DNA from: Periplaneta americana
Taxonomy: Eukaryota; Arthropoda; Insecta; Blattodea; Blattidae
DNA length: 64,000 nt
Reading direction: 5' to 3'
Assembly (NCBI RefSeq): GCF_040183065.1
Contig: NC_091123.1
Location: 113,992,821-114,056,820 of the forward strand
Part shown: positions 12,336 through 22,840 of the stretch, piece after piece
How positions within the stretch are numbered: the stretch's first letter is position 1
Layout: the number at the start of each line of letters is the position of its first letter
Translations under genes and position numbers: made by a program
Notes under the pieces: model-generated
What the model was told of the DNA's origin: nothing
Databases searched by the model: none
The model's input: only the letters and a program-made list of their open reading frames with translations

Positions 12336-12700
12336 CAGGGCTGGATACATTACGTGATTCTGAGAAATGAGCGCTGTGTGCTTTAAAGAGCGGGTCTCGA
12401 GAGCGGTGTGACGTATGCATACAGTACGTCATTCAGTGTCGGTGCAGTGGTGACTCTGCTGTATGATGGCGAACTTTGAAGACGGAGCTTCCGTTCATAC
12501 ATTAAAGCGTCCCGCTATGCCCAATGCTTTTAATGTATCATGGGAAGAGGAGTTCTTTTTAGTAGAGAGCAGTGGATTAGCAAAGTGTTTAATTTGTCAT
12601 AAAACACTCCAACTGATTAAGAAGTTCAATATCCAACGACATTATTCTTTACGACATGCTACTGAATATGACAAATATGTTGGTAATACAACTTAAAGAA
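12336..12700 (+). mobile_element. 5' end of a hAT-like element with BED-finger exon
   Basis: The sequence CAGGGCTGG at 12336-12344 resembles hAT terminal repeats. A less AT-rich leader follows, then the BED-finger frame starting at 12463. No matching 3' terminus (CCAGCCCTG) is seen downstream, so the element is truncated or its end has decayed. The assignment combines the terminal motif with the protein. Confidence 0.5.
12463..12696 (+). CDS. BED-type zinc finger, N-terminal exon of a hAT/ZBED-like transposase
   Basis: An uninterrupted 77-codon frame. Residues 23-34 (FNVSWEEEFFLV) and 40-65 hold a finger with C42-x2-C45 and H60-x4-H65, preceding YDKYVG. This layout matches the N-terminal finger of hAT-derived proteins of the ZBED5 / GTF2IRD2 type, which normally run to several hundred residues. 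Here the frame closes ten residues after the finger. A GTAATA string at about 12681, right after the VG codons, could be a splice donor, making this a first exon. No downstream transposase exon is recognisable in the following kilobases. A short pseudogene is equally possible. Confidence 0.5.
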   Translation: MMANFEDGASVHTLKRPAMPNAFNVSWEEEFFLVESSGLAKCLICHKTLQLIKKFNIQRHYSLRHATEYDKYVGNTT

Positions 12701-13624
12701 AATGTTTCTCAGGTACATTATATTAGAGTATCTATTTGATATTTACATGCAGCCTGTGCGTATGAGTTATGTAAATAAGCCTAATGATTTGTGAGTGTGC
12801 ATAGAGTGAAGTTTATTTAATTAAATTAATGAGTGTTATAAATTCTGTAATGTACAATGGATTGATGTAATATCCTTATAAACTATTATGTACTAACAGA
12901 CTGAATGACTAGAACAACCGTGGCTCTTGTTATATTAATGCAGGGAAGGTAGCTTAATGCGAGTCCGCCACTGCGTGAGCGTTCTGCTCTGGCTTCGAAT
13001 TAAAGTGCCTTGCGGAGCGAGAGCAGCTCTGGCTGACTAGACTGCACAGCAAATGAAACTGTTGTTGCTACATTCTATCGTTCATAGTAGCCTATATTTT
13101 AATCCGTAATATGAGTAGCCTATATTTAATGGACTTTTTTATGTTCGAAACCAGTAATTTAAACTATTGCCCATACGAAGTTCAGGAGAAATTATGTTAA
13201 ATGATAAGCTTGTAGTAATCAATTATGGTCTGACTCAACAATTATTACTATGTGTTACATTTTTCATATTATGTTCTTGTGCTCAACGTAAAACACATTT
13301 ACTGTAACAATTATGTAAATAAAATGAACAGTTTCTTTTAAAAGTCGAATGTAATTTTCAATACATTTGGCTATGTGAAGTCACCGTCAAACCTCAAAAT
13401 TATTTTAAGTACTGTACATTGTAAATTTTCTATATTCAATTACTAACTAGGCAAATTGATAACTTGCCTTTATTTTAGGAATTATGTATCGATGTAACTC
13501 TCTCTCTCTCTTTAAAAACAAAAAGAAATAACTAACAATTAAGCAGTTTTTCCAGTAGTAACTTGAGATTTTCTTTAATTGATTAAAATAATTTAATTCA
13601 AGTCACTAATTTTTTAAAAGTTTT
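12701..13624. other. unassigned DNA
   Basis: AT-rich apart from a GC-richer patch at about 12950-13050 containing GAGCGAGAGCAGCTCTGGCT, which might be subterminal hAT sequence. TAGCCTA occurs twice close together near 13090 and 13115. Confidence 0.35.
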
Positions 13625-13960
13625 ATTTTATTTATTTCTTTTGCTAATAATTGTAACATAAACTATAATATAAACCCCTGAAAGAGTAGAATTCATGCTC
13701 AGGGGCGGATTACTGAATTGAAAATTAAGAAGTATATAACACAATTTATCTTATGACTACTACGCAATAAGAATATTTATTTAGTTATTTATCTATTTTG
13801 CTAATAATTGTAACATAAAATATAATATAAATAGAAAAACTTTAGCTCGCCCCTGAAAGAATAGAACTCGTGCTCAGGGGCGGATTCCTGAATTGAAATT
13901 AAGAAGTATATAATAAAATTTCTTATGTCTACTACGCAATAACAATATGTAAATTTAAAT
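13625..13960. repeat. tandem duplication of about 170 bp with an internal hairpin
   Basis: Two adjacent diverged copies (about 13630-13790 and 13795-13960) share GCTAATAATTGTAACATAAA, GAAATTAAGAAGTATATAA and CTACTACGCAATAA. Each holds an inverted pair CCCCTGA...TCAGGGG; in the second copy the stem is CGCCCCTGA / TCAGGGGCG. Function unknown. Confidence 0.7.
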
Positions 13961-14074
13961 GCACAATTTTTCATTATTTATAAAATCCATACATAACTTT
14001 TTAAATTTAATACTAGAACTATTAGCATTCACAAGATTAGGATATTTAAATATAAATTTTTTATATATTTTTTA

Positions 14075-14240
14075 ATTTAGTATGTTATTTTACGACGCTT
14101 TATCAACATCTTAGGTTATTTAGCGTCTGAATGAGATGAAGGTGATAATGCCAGTGAAATGAGTTCGGGATTCAGCACCGAAAGTTACCCAGCGTTTGCT
14201 CATATTGGGTTGAGGGAAAACCCCGGAAAAAACCTAATTT
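14075..14240 (-). mobile_element. SINE/repeat 3' body, minus strand
   Basis: The reverse complement reads TTTTCCCTCAACCCAATATG, then GGGTAACTTTCGGTGCTGAA, then AACCTAAGATGTTGATAAAG and CGTCGTAAAATAACATA. I recognise this as the common 3' body of a cockroach-type SINE. The head is missing or decayed. A plus-strand head with the start of the same body may be present at 30.66-30.78 kb. Confidence 0.6.
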
Positions 14241-15115
14241 GTTATATATTTTTGGGCCTAAATTACTACTATGATTAAATACTGTAACAGTGTTGCATTT
14301 TGGTTCAAACAATATTAAAGAATTCATATATTTTGTTTCATAACTATGAGAATACAATTCAAAATTATTTAGATTTTTATATATGAATTTTATTAATACA
14401 ATATAATAAATTTGTCTTATTTTAAGAACATTAAAGTCCAAAAACAATTTTTGAGATGGAAAATCAGTAGGTTTATGAAGACATATTTTAATCATTTTCT
14501 TTTGTAATAAACAAAGTGAATTAAAATTGGATTTAAATAAGTTACCTCATCCTATAATTCCATACATAATTACCGATTGAAATAAAGTTATTGACAAGTA
14601 TCTACGTAAAAATTATTATTTTTTGGTCCTACAGAATAATCTGTTATAGTAACAATTAATATTAGAGGAGAAAAATTCGCTCCGGCGCCGGGGATCGAAA
14701 AAACTCTGGAGGAGAGGGCCGGTGCTGTTGATTGGACTTCGGCGTAGCTCAATTATGAGAGCGCTTGGTATGTAAAACCAAGGACCCGGGTTCGATCCCC
14801 GGCGCAGGAGCGAATTTTTCTCCTCTAATATTAATTATTGACAAGTAATTCCTCAATAAAACAAAATAGTATATTATTTTACGTAATTTATTACAAAGGT
14901 AATTAAAGTATTGGTTCCACTTTAAATGAATGTCGAAAATTATGCCTAAATATTTAACTTCAGAGGACTCCTTAATAATCGGACATTTACATTGTATAAG
15001 GCAACAATCAGAGTTATGTAATTTAATACTTAATATAGATGTAGGAGATTTGTTACATTTTTCAGATAATGAGAATGGAATAATTATGGTTTTATTTTCG
15101 TTGATAGAAAGATAA
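14241..15115 (-). mobile_element. LINE reverse-transcriptase C-terminal half, split by a tRNA-derived insertion
   Basis: On the minus strand the segment 15115-14848 encodes SEVKYLGIIFDIHLKWNQYF and NYLCNKLRKIIYYFVLLRNY, typical of the RT thumb region. The segment 14587-14241 continues LFQSVIMYGIIG-stop-GNLF and then LHKPTDFPSQKLFLDFNVLK. The two halves are in the same frame once the insertion and one target duplication are removed. The stop replaces an expected Trp. Related fragments lie at 49.2-49.9 kb (plus) and 60.06-60.24 kb (minus). The polymerase core motifs A-C are not present. Confidence 0.8.
14601..14834 (+). mobile_element. tRNA-derived SINE with a 43-bp inverted repeat
   Basis: A tRNA-like head spans about 14738-14810: A box TAGCTCAATTATGAGAGCG, an anticodon arm TTGGT-ATGTAAA-ACCAA with GTA (tyrosine-like) in the loop, and B box GGGTTCGATCCCC. 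The segment 14792-14834 is repeated in inverted orientation at 14656-14698 with one mismatch, so the insertion can fold into a long hairpin. A 13-bp target duplication TTATTGACAAGTA at 14588-14600 and 14835-14847 marks it as a retroposition event. It is not a functional tRNA-Tyr gene: the usual animal tRNA-Tyr intron is absent and the acceptor stem does not close well. Confidence 0.8.
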
Positions 15116-15175
15116 TTGCTCGTGTATATGAGAATATGGTGAAAGATTTCATCACGCGAACAATTAGACTAGTAT

Positions 15176-15357
15176 CACAGTTTAGTATATACAGTCACGA
15201 AGCTCAATACGTAGTAAATATGCATCCATAGATAGTTGCTAACCACTAGGGTCGCTAATATCGCCTCATTACATACAATGCGAAATAGTACTGTCACAGT
15301 CAATTGTTCCTAGCACCCTCACATCTCAAGCTTCGTGACTGTATATACTAGACTGTG
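15176..15357 (+). mobile_element. 182-bp MITE, copy 1
   Basis: Terminal inverted repeats begin CACAGTTTAGTATATACAGT and end with the complement (ACTGTATATACTAGACTGTG). They extend about 28 bp to AAGCTT-like motifs. The 7-bp target duplication CTAGTAT is perfect at 15169-15175 and 15358-15364. Copies 2-4 lie at 36344, 42189 and 60548. Confidence 0.92.
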
Positions 15358-15364
15358 CTAGTAT

Positions 15365-16284
15365 GGTATTCAGTTTCTCTCAAATTAAACCTGTAACTCT
15401 ATAGCTACAGTACACTGTTATGTTTAGTTCAGATTGCGTAATTGCTGGTCATTGCTTCGTGACACAGGTACTACACGGACCTTGCCTTCTTTCGAGCGAC
15501 AGTATCAGGAGTTCCAAACTACCAAGCTACTACTAATACTCCAAGTACTATTTAGCTATCTTATAAATCGATTTCTAAACAAAAAAAAAAAAGTGGAAAA
15601 TTTATTATAAACGCTACTTTCAGAGTACAAAATTTGAAGGTCATATCCAACCTTCCAGTGTTGAACGTTCTCTTGTGAGTAATGATGATGAAAATTACGA
15701 TTATTCTTCAAGGATTGGACATTAATTAGTAGTGTAGCATGAAATTTTGAGAAGGGGACGCTAACTCATGTTGCCTTTCATGTAGTGAGGAAACACATTG
15801 CAAAAATATCATCTCAAAATAATTAGTAGTAAAATTTAATAATTTCATGTTAACACATACACCTAACAAATAAACTAGTACCGTAGGTATAATTTACATT
15901 AGCTGATTTACTGGCATGTTTAGAGAAATTACAATCCATTTTGTTCTATAGGCCTATTAAAAAAAGAGCCGTTATCTCGCGAACTCATTGTCACATTAAA
16001 GTGAACTGAATGAACTCTGTCCAGAATTTGTTTTACACATACTATAAAAAGATAAATCGCATACTGAATGCCAATACTCGTATTTAGAAACGTAATATTT
16101 ACGTAAACGTTGATCTCTACATAAATTCGCAAATAACTTACGTACCTAATATATAACTCCTCAGAATTATGCTTTCTTCATACTTAGGTCTAATATTACA
16201 GAGAGATAGTAGGCTATGTCACTTTGGATTTTCGCCTATGACCACACTTTTGTTCATAAATCATTGCGCATGATCAAGTGATTT
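15365..16284. other. unassigned AT-rich DNA
   Basis: No gene recognised. It contains one TAGGCCTA at 15949-15956. Confidence 0.4.
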
Positions 16285-16715
16285 TTCCTCAGGCCGTTTA
16301 CAGAAAATAGCACAATTTCATGGAAAGATTTATTGGAACAGATAGGCCTACAGCAATTGTTGCGCTTTTTTTCAACATATTCCCCATCAGAATTTGTCAT
16401 ACCGTGGGATCAACAGAGAGGTGCACAACACGACACAAGGATACAAATATTGATCCCATTGTATGACAAATGTCTCAATTTCAGTGGGGAATATGTTGAA
16501 AAATAGCGCAACAATTGCTGTATCCGTTTCAATAAATCTTTTCATGAAATTGTGCTTTTTCTGTAAACGACCCCAGGGAAAATAGTTTCTGGACGGCCTC
16601 GTAATTGCGGTGGAGTGGCCAAAATGTGTATAAGCACTTGTTTTGACATTATTAACATGGTGGAAGGAAAAAAAATTAACTTTTTTTATCTGCCCCCATG
16701 AGAATGTTTGCTTTG
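16285..16715. mobile_element. mariner-derived element with long inverted repeats, copy 2
   Basis: Same family as 6271-6874. The left arm is shortened and begins near TTTTCCTCAGGCCG. The right arm runs to GAATGTTTGCTTTGAG. A transposase tail ends at the stop 16504-16506 (DTRIQILIPLYDKCLN, then FSGEYVEK). About 45 bp of the tail present in copy 1 is deleted here. The left arm carries TAGGCCTA at 16343-16350, where related arms have only TA. Confidence 0.8.
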
Positions 16716-16924
16716 AGCTCGATTTTCTCTGTCACGTACCATTTTTCCGCAACACGCATTGGCATATTTAGCAATGTGAATATAGCGTTATTGAATTTAA
16801 TATGGAAAAGTGATGAAGTGAAACATGTCCTGTGGCAAATATTAAAGTTATATTTTACAAAACTTATTAGGCCTAGATTGTCATAATTAACAACTCACAT
16901 TTAGACAAAATGCTTTATACCACC

Positions 16925-17560
16925 TTTTTCTCTTCATGGTGAAGTTGCGTTTGTTGTTCTTCCTCCTGTGTGAGGTTCAAGAGATATCCTTTGTAGCCAG
17001 TGTTTTTGTTCCCATTGACTGATTCTTGCTCTGCTGTCCCATTCACACGTGAAATATGGAAACTTAGTATACCCAGCCTGCTGACCAAGAAGCATGCATA
17101 ACTCTCTCAGATCTCTACATATCATGCAATTATTATCTTTGTAAGAAAAATTTCAAAGATTCTCATAAGTTTCTTTAAGGTGTACCGAATCACCAACAGA
17201 TAACGAAGCATGCTTGTTGTCATTGTGCAAAAACACTGATCACTGCATTTAGACTTCTTTTGGAGGAATCGATAAAGGTCTCCTTTCATCCACTTCTTAC
17301 TGGACATTAAACTTCTGTATCAAACCAGAAATATCACTGCAGTATACTAAGGCACTCTCTTATGAAGAGCAGGGCGTAAATTCCTCTTCTCTACTCCTGT
17401 ACCAATGAAGAAATATTCCTGGTACCAACAAATTGATTTATTTTAATCTGGAGCGTAAGAGCTCAGCTTTTCCCTTGGGTAACCCTAAACCTCTTATCAA
17501 ATCATTGAGTTCAGATTGGTAAACTCTTCAGGACTTTTACTCTCTACATCGCACAGCCTT
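16925..17560 (-). pseudogene. pseudogene of a recurrent uncharacterised insect protein family
   Basis: Minus-strand translation reads LNDLIRGLGLPKGKAELLRS near 17500-17440, then SALVYCSDISGLIQKF in another frame, then VFLHNDNKHASLSVGDSVHL near 17235-17180. It ends with LRELCMLLGQQAGYTKFPYF and TCEWDSRAR near 17110-17015. I recognise the GQQAGYTKFP...CEWDSRA block from proteins that occur in many copies in insect and other invertebrate genomes and are annotated only as uncharacterised. Their copy number suggests a mobile origin, which is inference. Several frameshifts and stops (for example a TGA between 'ENL' and 'NFSYKD') show that this copy is dead. Confidence 0.65.
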
Positions 17561-20500
17561 CTAGATTATGTTTCTGATCCTCTTTAACTGGTTAGTACAA
17601 AATTTGCATTAGAGCACTGGATTATGGATGCAGAAAAATCACTAATATTTTAATAACATAAAACATAAAATATAGTTTTGCGTAACAATGGTGCGTGATT
17701 TGCCATTTTTTATGTAATTTCCGGCTTCAGCACACAAAAAGACATAAAAGAGGATTTTCTCATTGCGGGCCTGTGTTATCTAAGCTGCCGACAAACTTAC
17801 ACAGATGATACAGAAAAATCCACTGAACAGTGAAGTCTAATTACGTTTTCTTCCAAGTCTAACGATTAAAAAAAATATTTTTAGAAAGTCTGTGTTTTTG
17901 TAAAAGTGCAGGGCTGAGAAACTCACCATATCAAGATCACGGTGAGTGAGAGTAGCTTAAGTCATCTGCAGTTAAATATTAGATATTTATTGCATGGTAT
18001 TAATGGATATTATATACTGTGTGTCACCAACTTTGTGATAATTCACTTTTTTCGGAAAGATAATATGTGTTGAATCAACTTGAGAATGCTATGGGCATCG
18101 TCGACCTTCTGTACACTCAGCATTTGTTGCTGTTGCTCGGAGATTAAAATTTTAAAGGCACATTCAACGTTTGTTGCTTATAAATTAAAATTTTAGATGG
18201 AATAATTAATCTGTTCACTAAGTACTATCTATCCAACAAAAATGTTATTACATTACAATTGAAGTATTAAAGTTTGAGATAGAAGGAAACTTTATTAAAC
18301 TTTTTTTCTTTGTTCAGTGTTCTGTGTTGTTCCATCTAAATAAGAATAACAGCTTATATTCTCTACACCAAGAATGGGGATAAGCCTCTCTCTGAGCGTG
18401 CAGCTGGTGGATAGAAATGATAAACAACACAGAGGTTCAGTGACGTGCCATTCACAATGAGTGTAAGACGTACTTTGCCTACATAAATACATTTAATTTT
18501 ATGTTTACAATAAATGTAAATATAGCTTACACATTGACGACACTGATCGATTCTTACGTCCGCGATGAACACAAATGCGGGAGTAGGAGGAGACCTCTAT
18601 CTGAAGATCGCTCAAGCTAACGCATAAATCCCCAGGCCTGATCTACACTGTATCTATATACACATGTGTAGATTCAAATGAATTTTTAGATCACAATAAT
18701 ACCATTTATGGAGTTTCTACCTGCTCTGTAAGCAGGCAGACAGACAGAGGAGCCTACGATCGGAAAGATAGACGAAAAGACAAGCGAACGGACGAAATGC
18801 CAGAATCGGCTTCTTTGATAGAAATACTGGAAGTGTAGTTGTATTTTCATAAACAGGGACATCATTTTGTTTTTATTAACATTTCTGATATTAACCTGGC
18901 TATACCTTTGGATTAACGGTCAAGAACCCTCTTCGACGACCGAAGTTTGATGACACTACTGTAAAACACAAACAAAGCACTTTACTAGGTACAGGAGGGA
19001 AGAAAAGTAGTGCATCCATTTACGTAAACTGGGAACTATTACGATTCTGACTTTGATAATTTTCGTTAGAATTTTATTTAATCAAAATACAGTAGGCTAC
19101 AGTATTAACAATAATTGTTTTTACTCATTAACTGAACTATACAAGCGGACGTATTCATTATGCAATGTATAGTACACTGTCCACAGCACATTAGCATACA
19201 ATATGGAGAGTGCATTTAAATTGAAAAATAATCAAAATCTGGATATTTTAAACAAATTGTTAAAAATGATTGACGTTCATTTCGATACAGGCTTCAGTTA
19301 TTTTGTGCATGTTATCGAAAACGTTTTTCAGTATAGTTTCTGAAATGTAATGTATTTTTTATTGAATGTAATTCTTTAATTCTTATATTGTTGTAGGATA
19401 TTTAGCAAACACATCTGTTTTACAGTAATCTCAAAAGAAATAATGTAAAGCACTGAAATCAGTCGACATGGTGGGCCATAATCCTGCGCCTGTTGAAGTA
19501 ATTATGTACTTACTCTATAACAGAATACCTTACGTACTGTAAATTAAATCTTCACTTCTGCCCGATCCTTAGATAAATTTACTCAAATTAAAATTTGCTT
19601 TTTACTGTCCGTCCAATTGGTTATGTCGCAGGGTGGTAGAAAGGGAGGGGAATCAAGTGGAAGTTACTTACTTAACGAGGAAATTTATTTAAATTAATTT
19701 AAACACTTTATAATATTACGTAGACGCCCAATTCCTAAAGCAAATGTTTTCAGAAAAGAGCCAAGATTGCCCAGTCATTAGCCTTTACAGAAGGGCCAGC
19801 AGAAATGAGTGGGGGAAACCGGGATGCGACGTAACCAAACGGACACAGTACCTGTGCGAAAATATGATTAAATGATTAATACACTTCGTTCACTGGAAAA
19901 TACGACCATATTTCTGGAACATACTATACTCACTCACTCAGTACTATTTACTGGGTCATTCCATACAAAATCTTAAGAATATGCCAGCGATGTCATGAAT
20001 TTTTTTGGGCTTTTAATATAATGTAATTATGAAAATAAATTAAACTGCCAACTATGACCGCCATATCATTAATATTTTAGTCATACAGATGGCTGAAAAT
20101 GAGTGGTAGTTACATGTTATCCATCATTTAAAATATACTAGACACCCTATATGAAGTGTCATCGAAACTAAACAGACACCATTGTAAACCTGAATAATCA
20201 TATTTTAATACCTTAAAGACCAATCCGAATAACATTAAGGCATATGCGAATTTCATTCGTATTAAAGAAAATTTTATTCTTAATCCATCTCCCAAGTTTT
20301 ATGACTTTATCTAAAAAAACCTGTGAATAATTAAATTAATAATATTATTAATTTTTGTTCCGACGGTTGAAAATCGCTTGCTATGTGTGGCGGTCGCAGA
20401 GTTCGCGAGACTTCATAACGATGAGTAATCTCAAACGTCCGCCTCCCTGACCTTGATCCCGCAACATTCTGTACGATGGTAGAGCCTACCTACCTCCTTG

Positions 20501-20725
20501 GTTCCGGCGAGTTACTTTTATTAAAAACTGACATGATATTTAAGTCAACATTCTGAAATTTTCACAGTGAAATCAAAATACCCTAAACAATTAAACGTAA
20601 GTTTTTTGGTCGGTAAAAATGAATTGCATTTTGTGCTCCACATTTTTAAAAATTATTTTACGGTGGGTAACTATTTAATTTTCCATATTCTATCTGATAA
20701 TGGAAAGGCAAAAGTTAAATATTAA
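17561..20725. other. unassigned DNA
   Basis: Three kilobases without a recognisable gene. A GC-richer patch at about 20380-20510 (GGCGGTCGCAGAGTTCGCG) is unexplained. Short frames at 18295-18572 overlap one another in two frames and have no motif. Confidence 0.35.
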
Positions 20726-20769
20726 TAATAATAATATAATGATATAATAATATAATAATATAATGATAC

Positions 20770-20818
<49 letters not shown>

Positions 20819-20819
20819 T
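20726..20819. repeat. imperfect (AAT)n / (ATAATAT)n microsatellite
   Basis: The first half is impure (ATAATATAATGATA types). The second half is a pure AAT run from about 20769 to 20818. The Tyr- and Leu-rich minus-strand frames here are translations of it. Confidence 0.9.
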
Positions 20820-20890
20820 ACTCGCATGGATTTGAACCAGCAACGCTTCGTATATGAGAAACTCTGTTCCACATGTGTAATCGGTTTTGA
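20820..20890 (-). repeat. possible tRNA-like SINE head, decayed
   Basis: The reverse complement contains the B-box-like GCTGGTTCAAATCC near 20845-20830, directly next to the (ATT)n tract. No clear A box. This could be the head of a SINE on the minus strand with the microsatellite as its tail. Confidence 0.3.
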
Positions 20891-21735
20891 AGAGACATCG
20901 TGGTATTTTGACACCCACACTAATTAAATCTTAGGTTAAACATTTCTATGATAGAAAGATAGGTTAAATGAGATGTGATTATGCCTCGAAAATGTTGATT
21001 GATATTCAAAGCCTGGTAATCGAATACTTTTATTTAACTCTAAGTGTATACTTTTCTTAGCTTCCGAAAGTGAGTAATCCTGATTAGTAGGATATTTCAT
21101 GCACTGTGGAGAGTTTTTATTATAAGGAAGTGCAATTACAGCTTGTGATGCTCACACTTTCTCCCTCCTCAAGATCATCTTTCTCTCGTTCACAAAACAT
21201 TACTTTCTTCAGCCTGTCACTGTTATTTTTTCCTCTGATGTGGGATAAACTAATCTATACGACGTTCTCATATGAAACTGTCCCTAGCAGTCGGGACCGC
21301 TTGTTTCTTTGTTAAGAATGTTTTTCTTCATTCAGGTGCGAACCTCTCGATCATGACACCTCTCTGCTATTGCATTTTTTACTTCGATATCTGATTACAA
21401 AGATATCATATCAAAGTAACTGAGAACACAGTTTATATTGCAAGGATAAACTTCATATTGTTCCGTCATCTTTCCGCTTGAACGCTGATAGACGAACTAT
21501 GGCCCTCGAACGGTTACAGCTTGTTGAAATTATAGGTAGATAGATATACATTATTTAGCTTGTCTGTCGCCTTTTAAGATTATAATTATATACCCTGATT
21601 TTCCTGAAGTGGAAATGTTCATAGTTACCAACCATATTTACAAATATGTGCTACTCTTCGTCTTCCTGTCAGGAAATTTCGGCCTGTTCAACTTTTATGC
21701 TCTTTTTTCTTAGCTCTTTCTGATCTTATTTTTTC
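20891..21735. other. unassigned DNA
   Basis: No gene or repeat recognised. Confidence 0.4.
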
Positions 21736-21812
21736 GACCTGGGCCGGGATCGAACCCGCAATCTCGAGCACAGAAGGTCAGCGTTATACCGACTACATAC
21801 CGAGGCCACCTC
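21736..21812 (-). mobile_element. tRNA-derived SINE head, minus strand
   Basis: The reverse complement has A-box-like GTATGTAGTCGGTATAACGC and B box GGGTTCGATCCCGG, followed by CCAGGTC. It matches the head of the SINEs at 46533 and 52932. The body that normally follows (GATGGCATTTAA...) is absent, so this is a head-only fragment. Confidence 0.65.
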
Positions 21813-22840
21813 TCAAAACTACATCTCATGGACTTGATCCATTTAGAGCTGAGCGTCTCATTTATAGATTGAGTAGAACGATTTTTAATAAATTTTAAAA
21901 TAAACAATTTTAGATGTTTTAAAATGAAGAAATGATTCATTATGACTGTAAGAGGATTTTGACCATAAAATAATATATTTGGAGCCATAAGTGGAAGCAT
22001 TTCTTGATGAAGTAATAATATTAATGCTAAGCGAATAAATTCATGCTGCTACGAGTTTTGCCGAGCTGAAGCTGGTTCGTGAACCACTAGCACTCAGCTT
22101 ATACACAAGGTAGCCTATTATTAATTCGTAATCAATGTATAATACTGTCTTGCATTATGGAATGCAGGTAACGCAACATTGAGACCGATAGCGAACAATG
22201 ATTACTTTTTATTAATGCATTCGATAAACGTGTAATTTGTCGGAGGCAAAGTTTCCATCGTGGCACTGCAATACTGACGTAATCCATTCTATGCGTAACC
22301 TGAGGAGGGCAATGAATGTAAATAGGAGGCTCTTCCAGATAGCTGCCGCCTCCATTATGCAAGAAAAGATCGAAATAAAGATGGTGCTGGGCAGCAATAC
22401 CAACACGAATGATTACGAAGTGATAAAATTGCACGTATTGTGGTGAAAGAATGCACTTGTCAATACAACCTATAACAGCTTTATGTTTATGACGGTTTTG
22501 GAGTGTTGGCAGAAGGCATTCAGACGTGTATTAAATCATTTACATATTTCGTAACAAGGAGTAATTGTACCTTTTAAATTACAGTAATTTTTATCCCAAA
22601 TGTAAATGCTTCCTTTTGTAAAATATAGTATTTCTTAACAAGGAAATTCATTATTTTTTCATTGAATAGTTCGATCGTAATAGTAAGTTGTCATAATGGG
22701 CGTTTCTAAGCGCTAAAATCTTTCTTTTGTGAAGAATCATACGAAAATATAGGCCTACATGTTTTTATTTTTTCTTCCTTGATCTCGCTAATTTTTGTTT
22801 TCTCTTACATATATAAAAAGCACAGCATTTTCGTCAATAA
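21813..22840. other. unassigned DNA
   Basis: Overlapping frames on both strands at 22132-22446 carry no recognisable motif. The strip 22220-22400 is less AT-rich than its surroundings and might be a host exon or an old repeat. I cannot tell which. Confidence 0.35.

Noticed and set aside
14738-14810. A genuine tRNA-Tyr gene
   Set aside because: It lies inside a retroposed insertion with target duplications, lacks a good acceptor stem and the expected intron, and is followed by a SINE tail.
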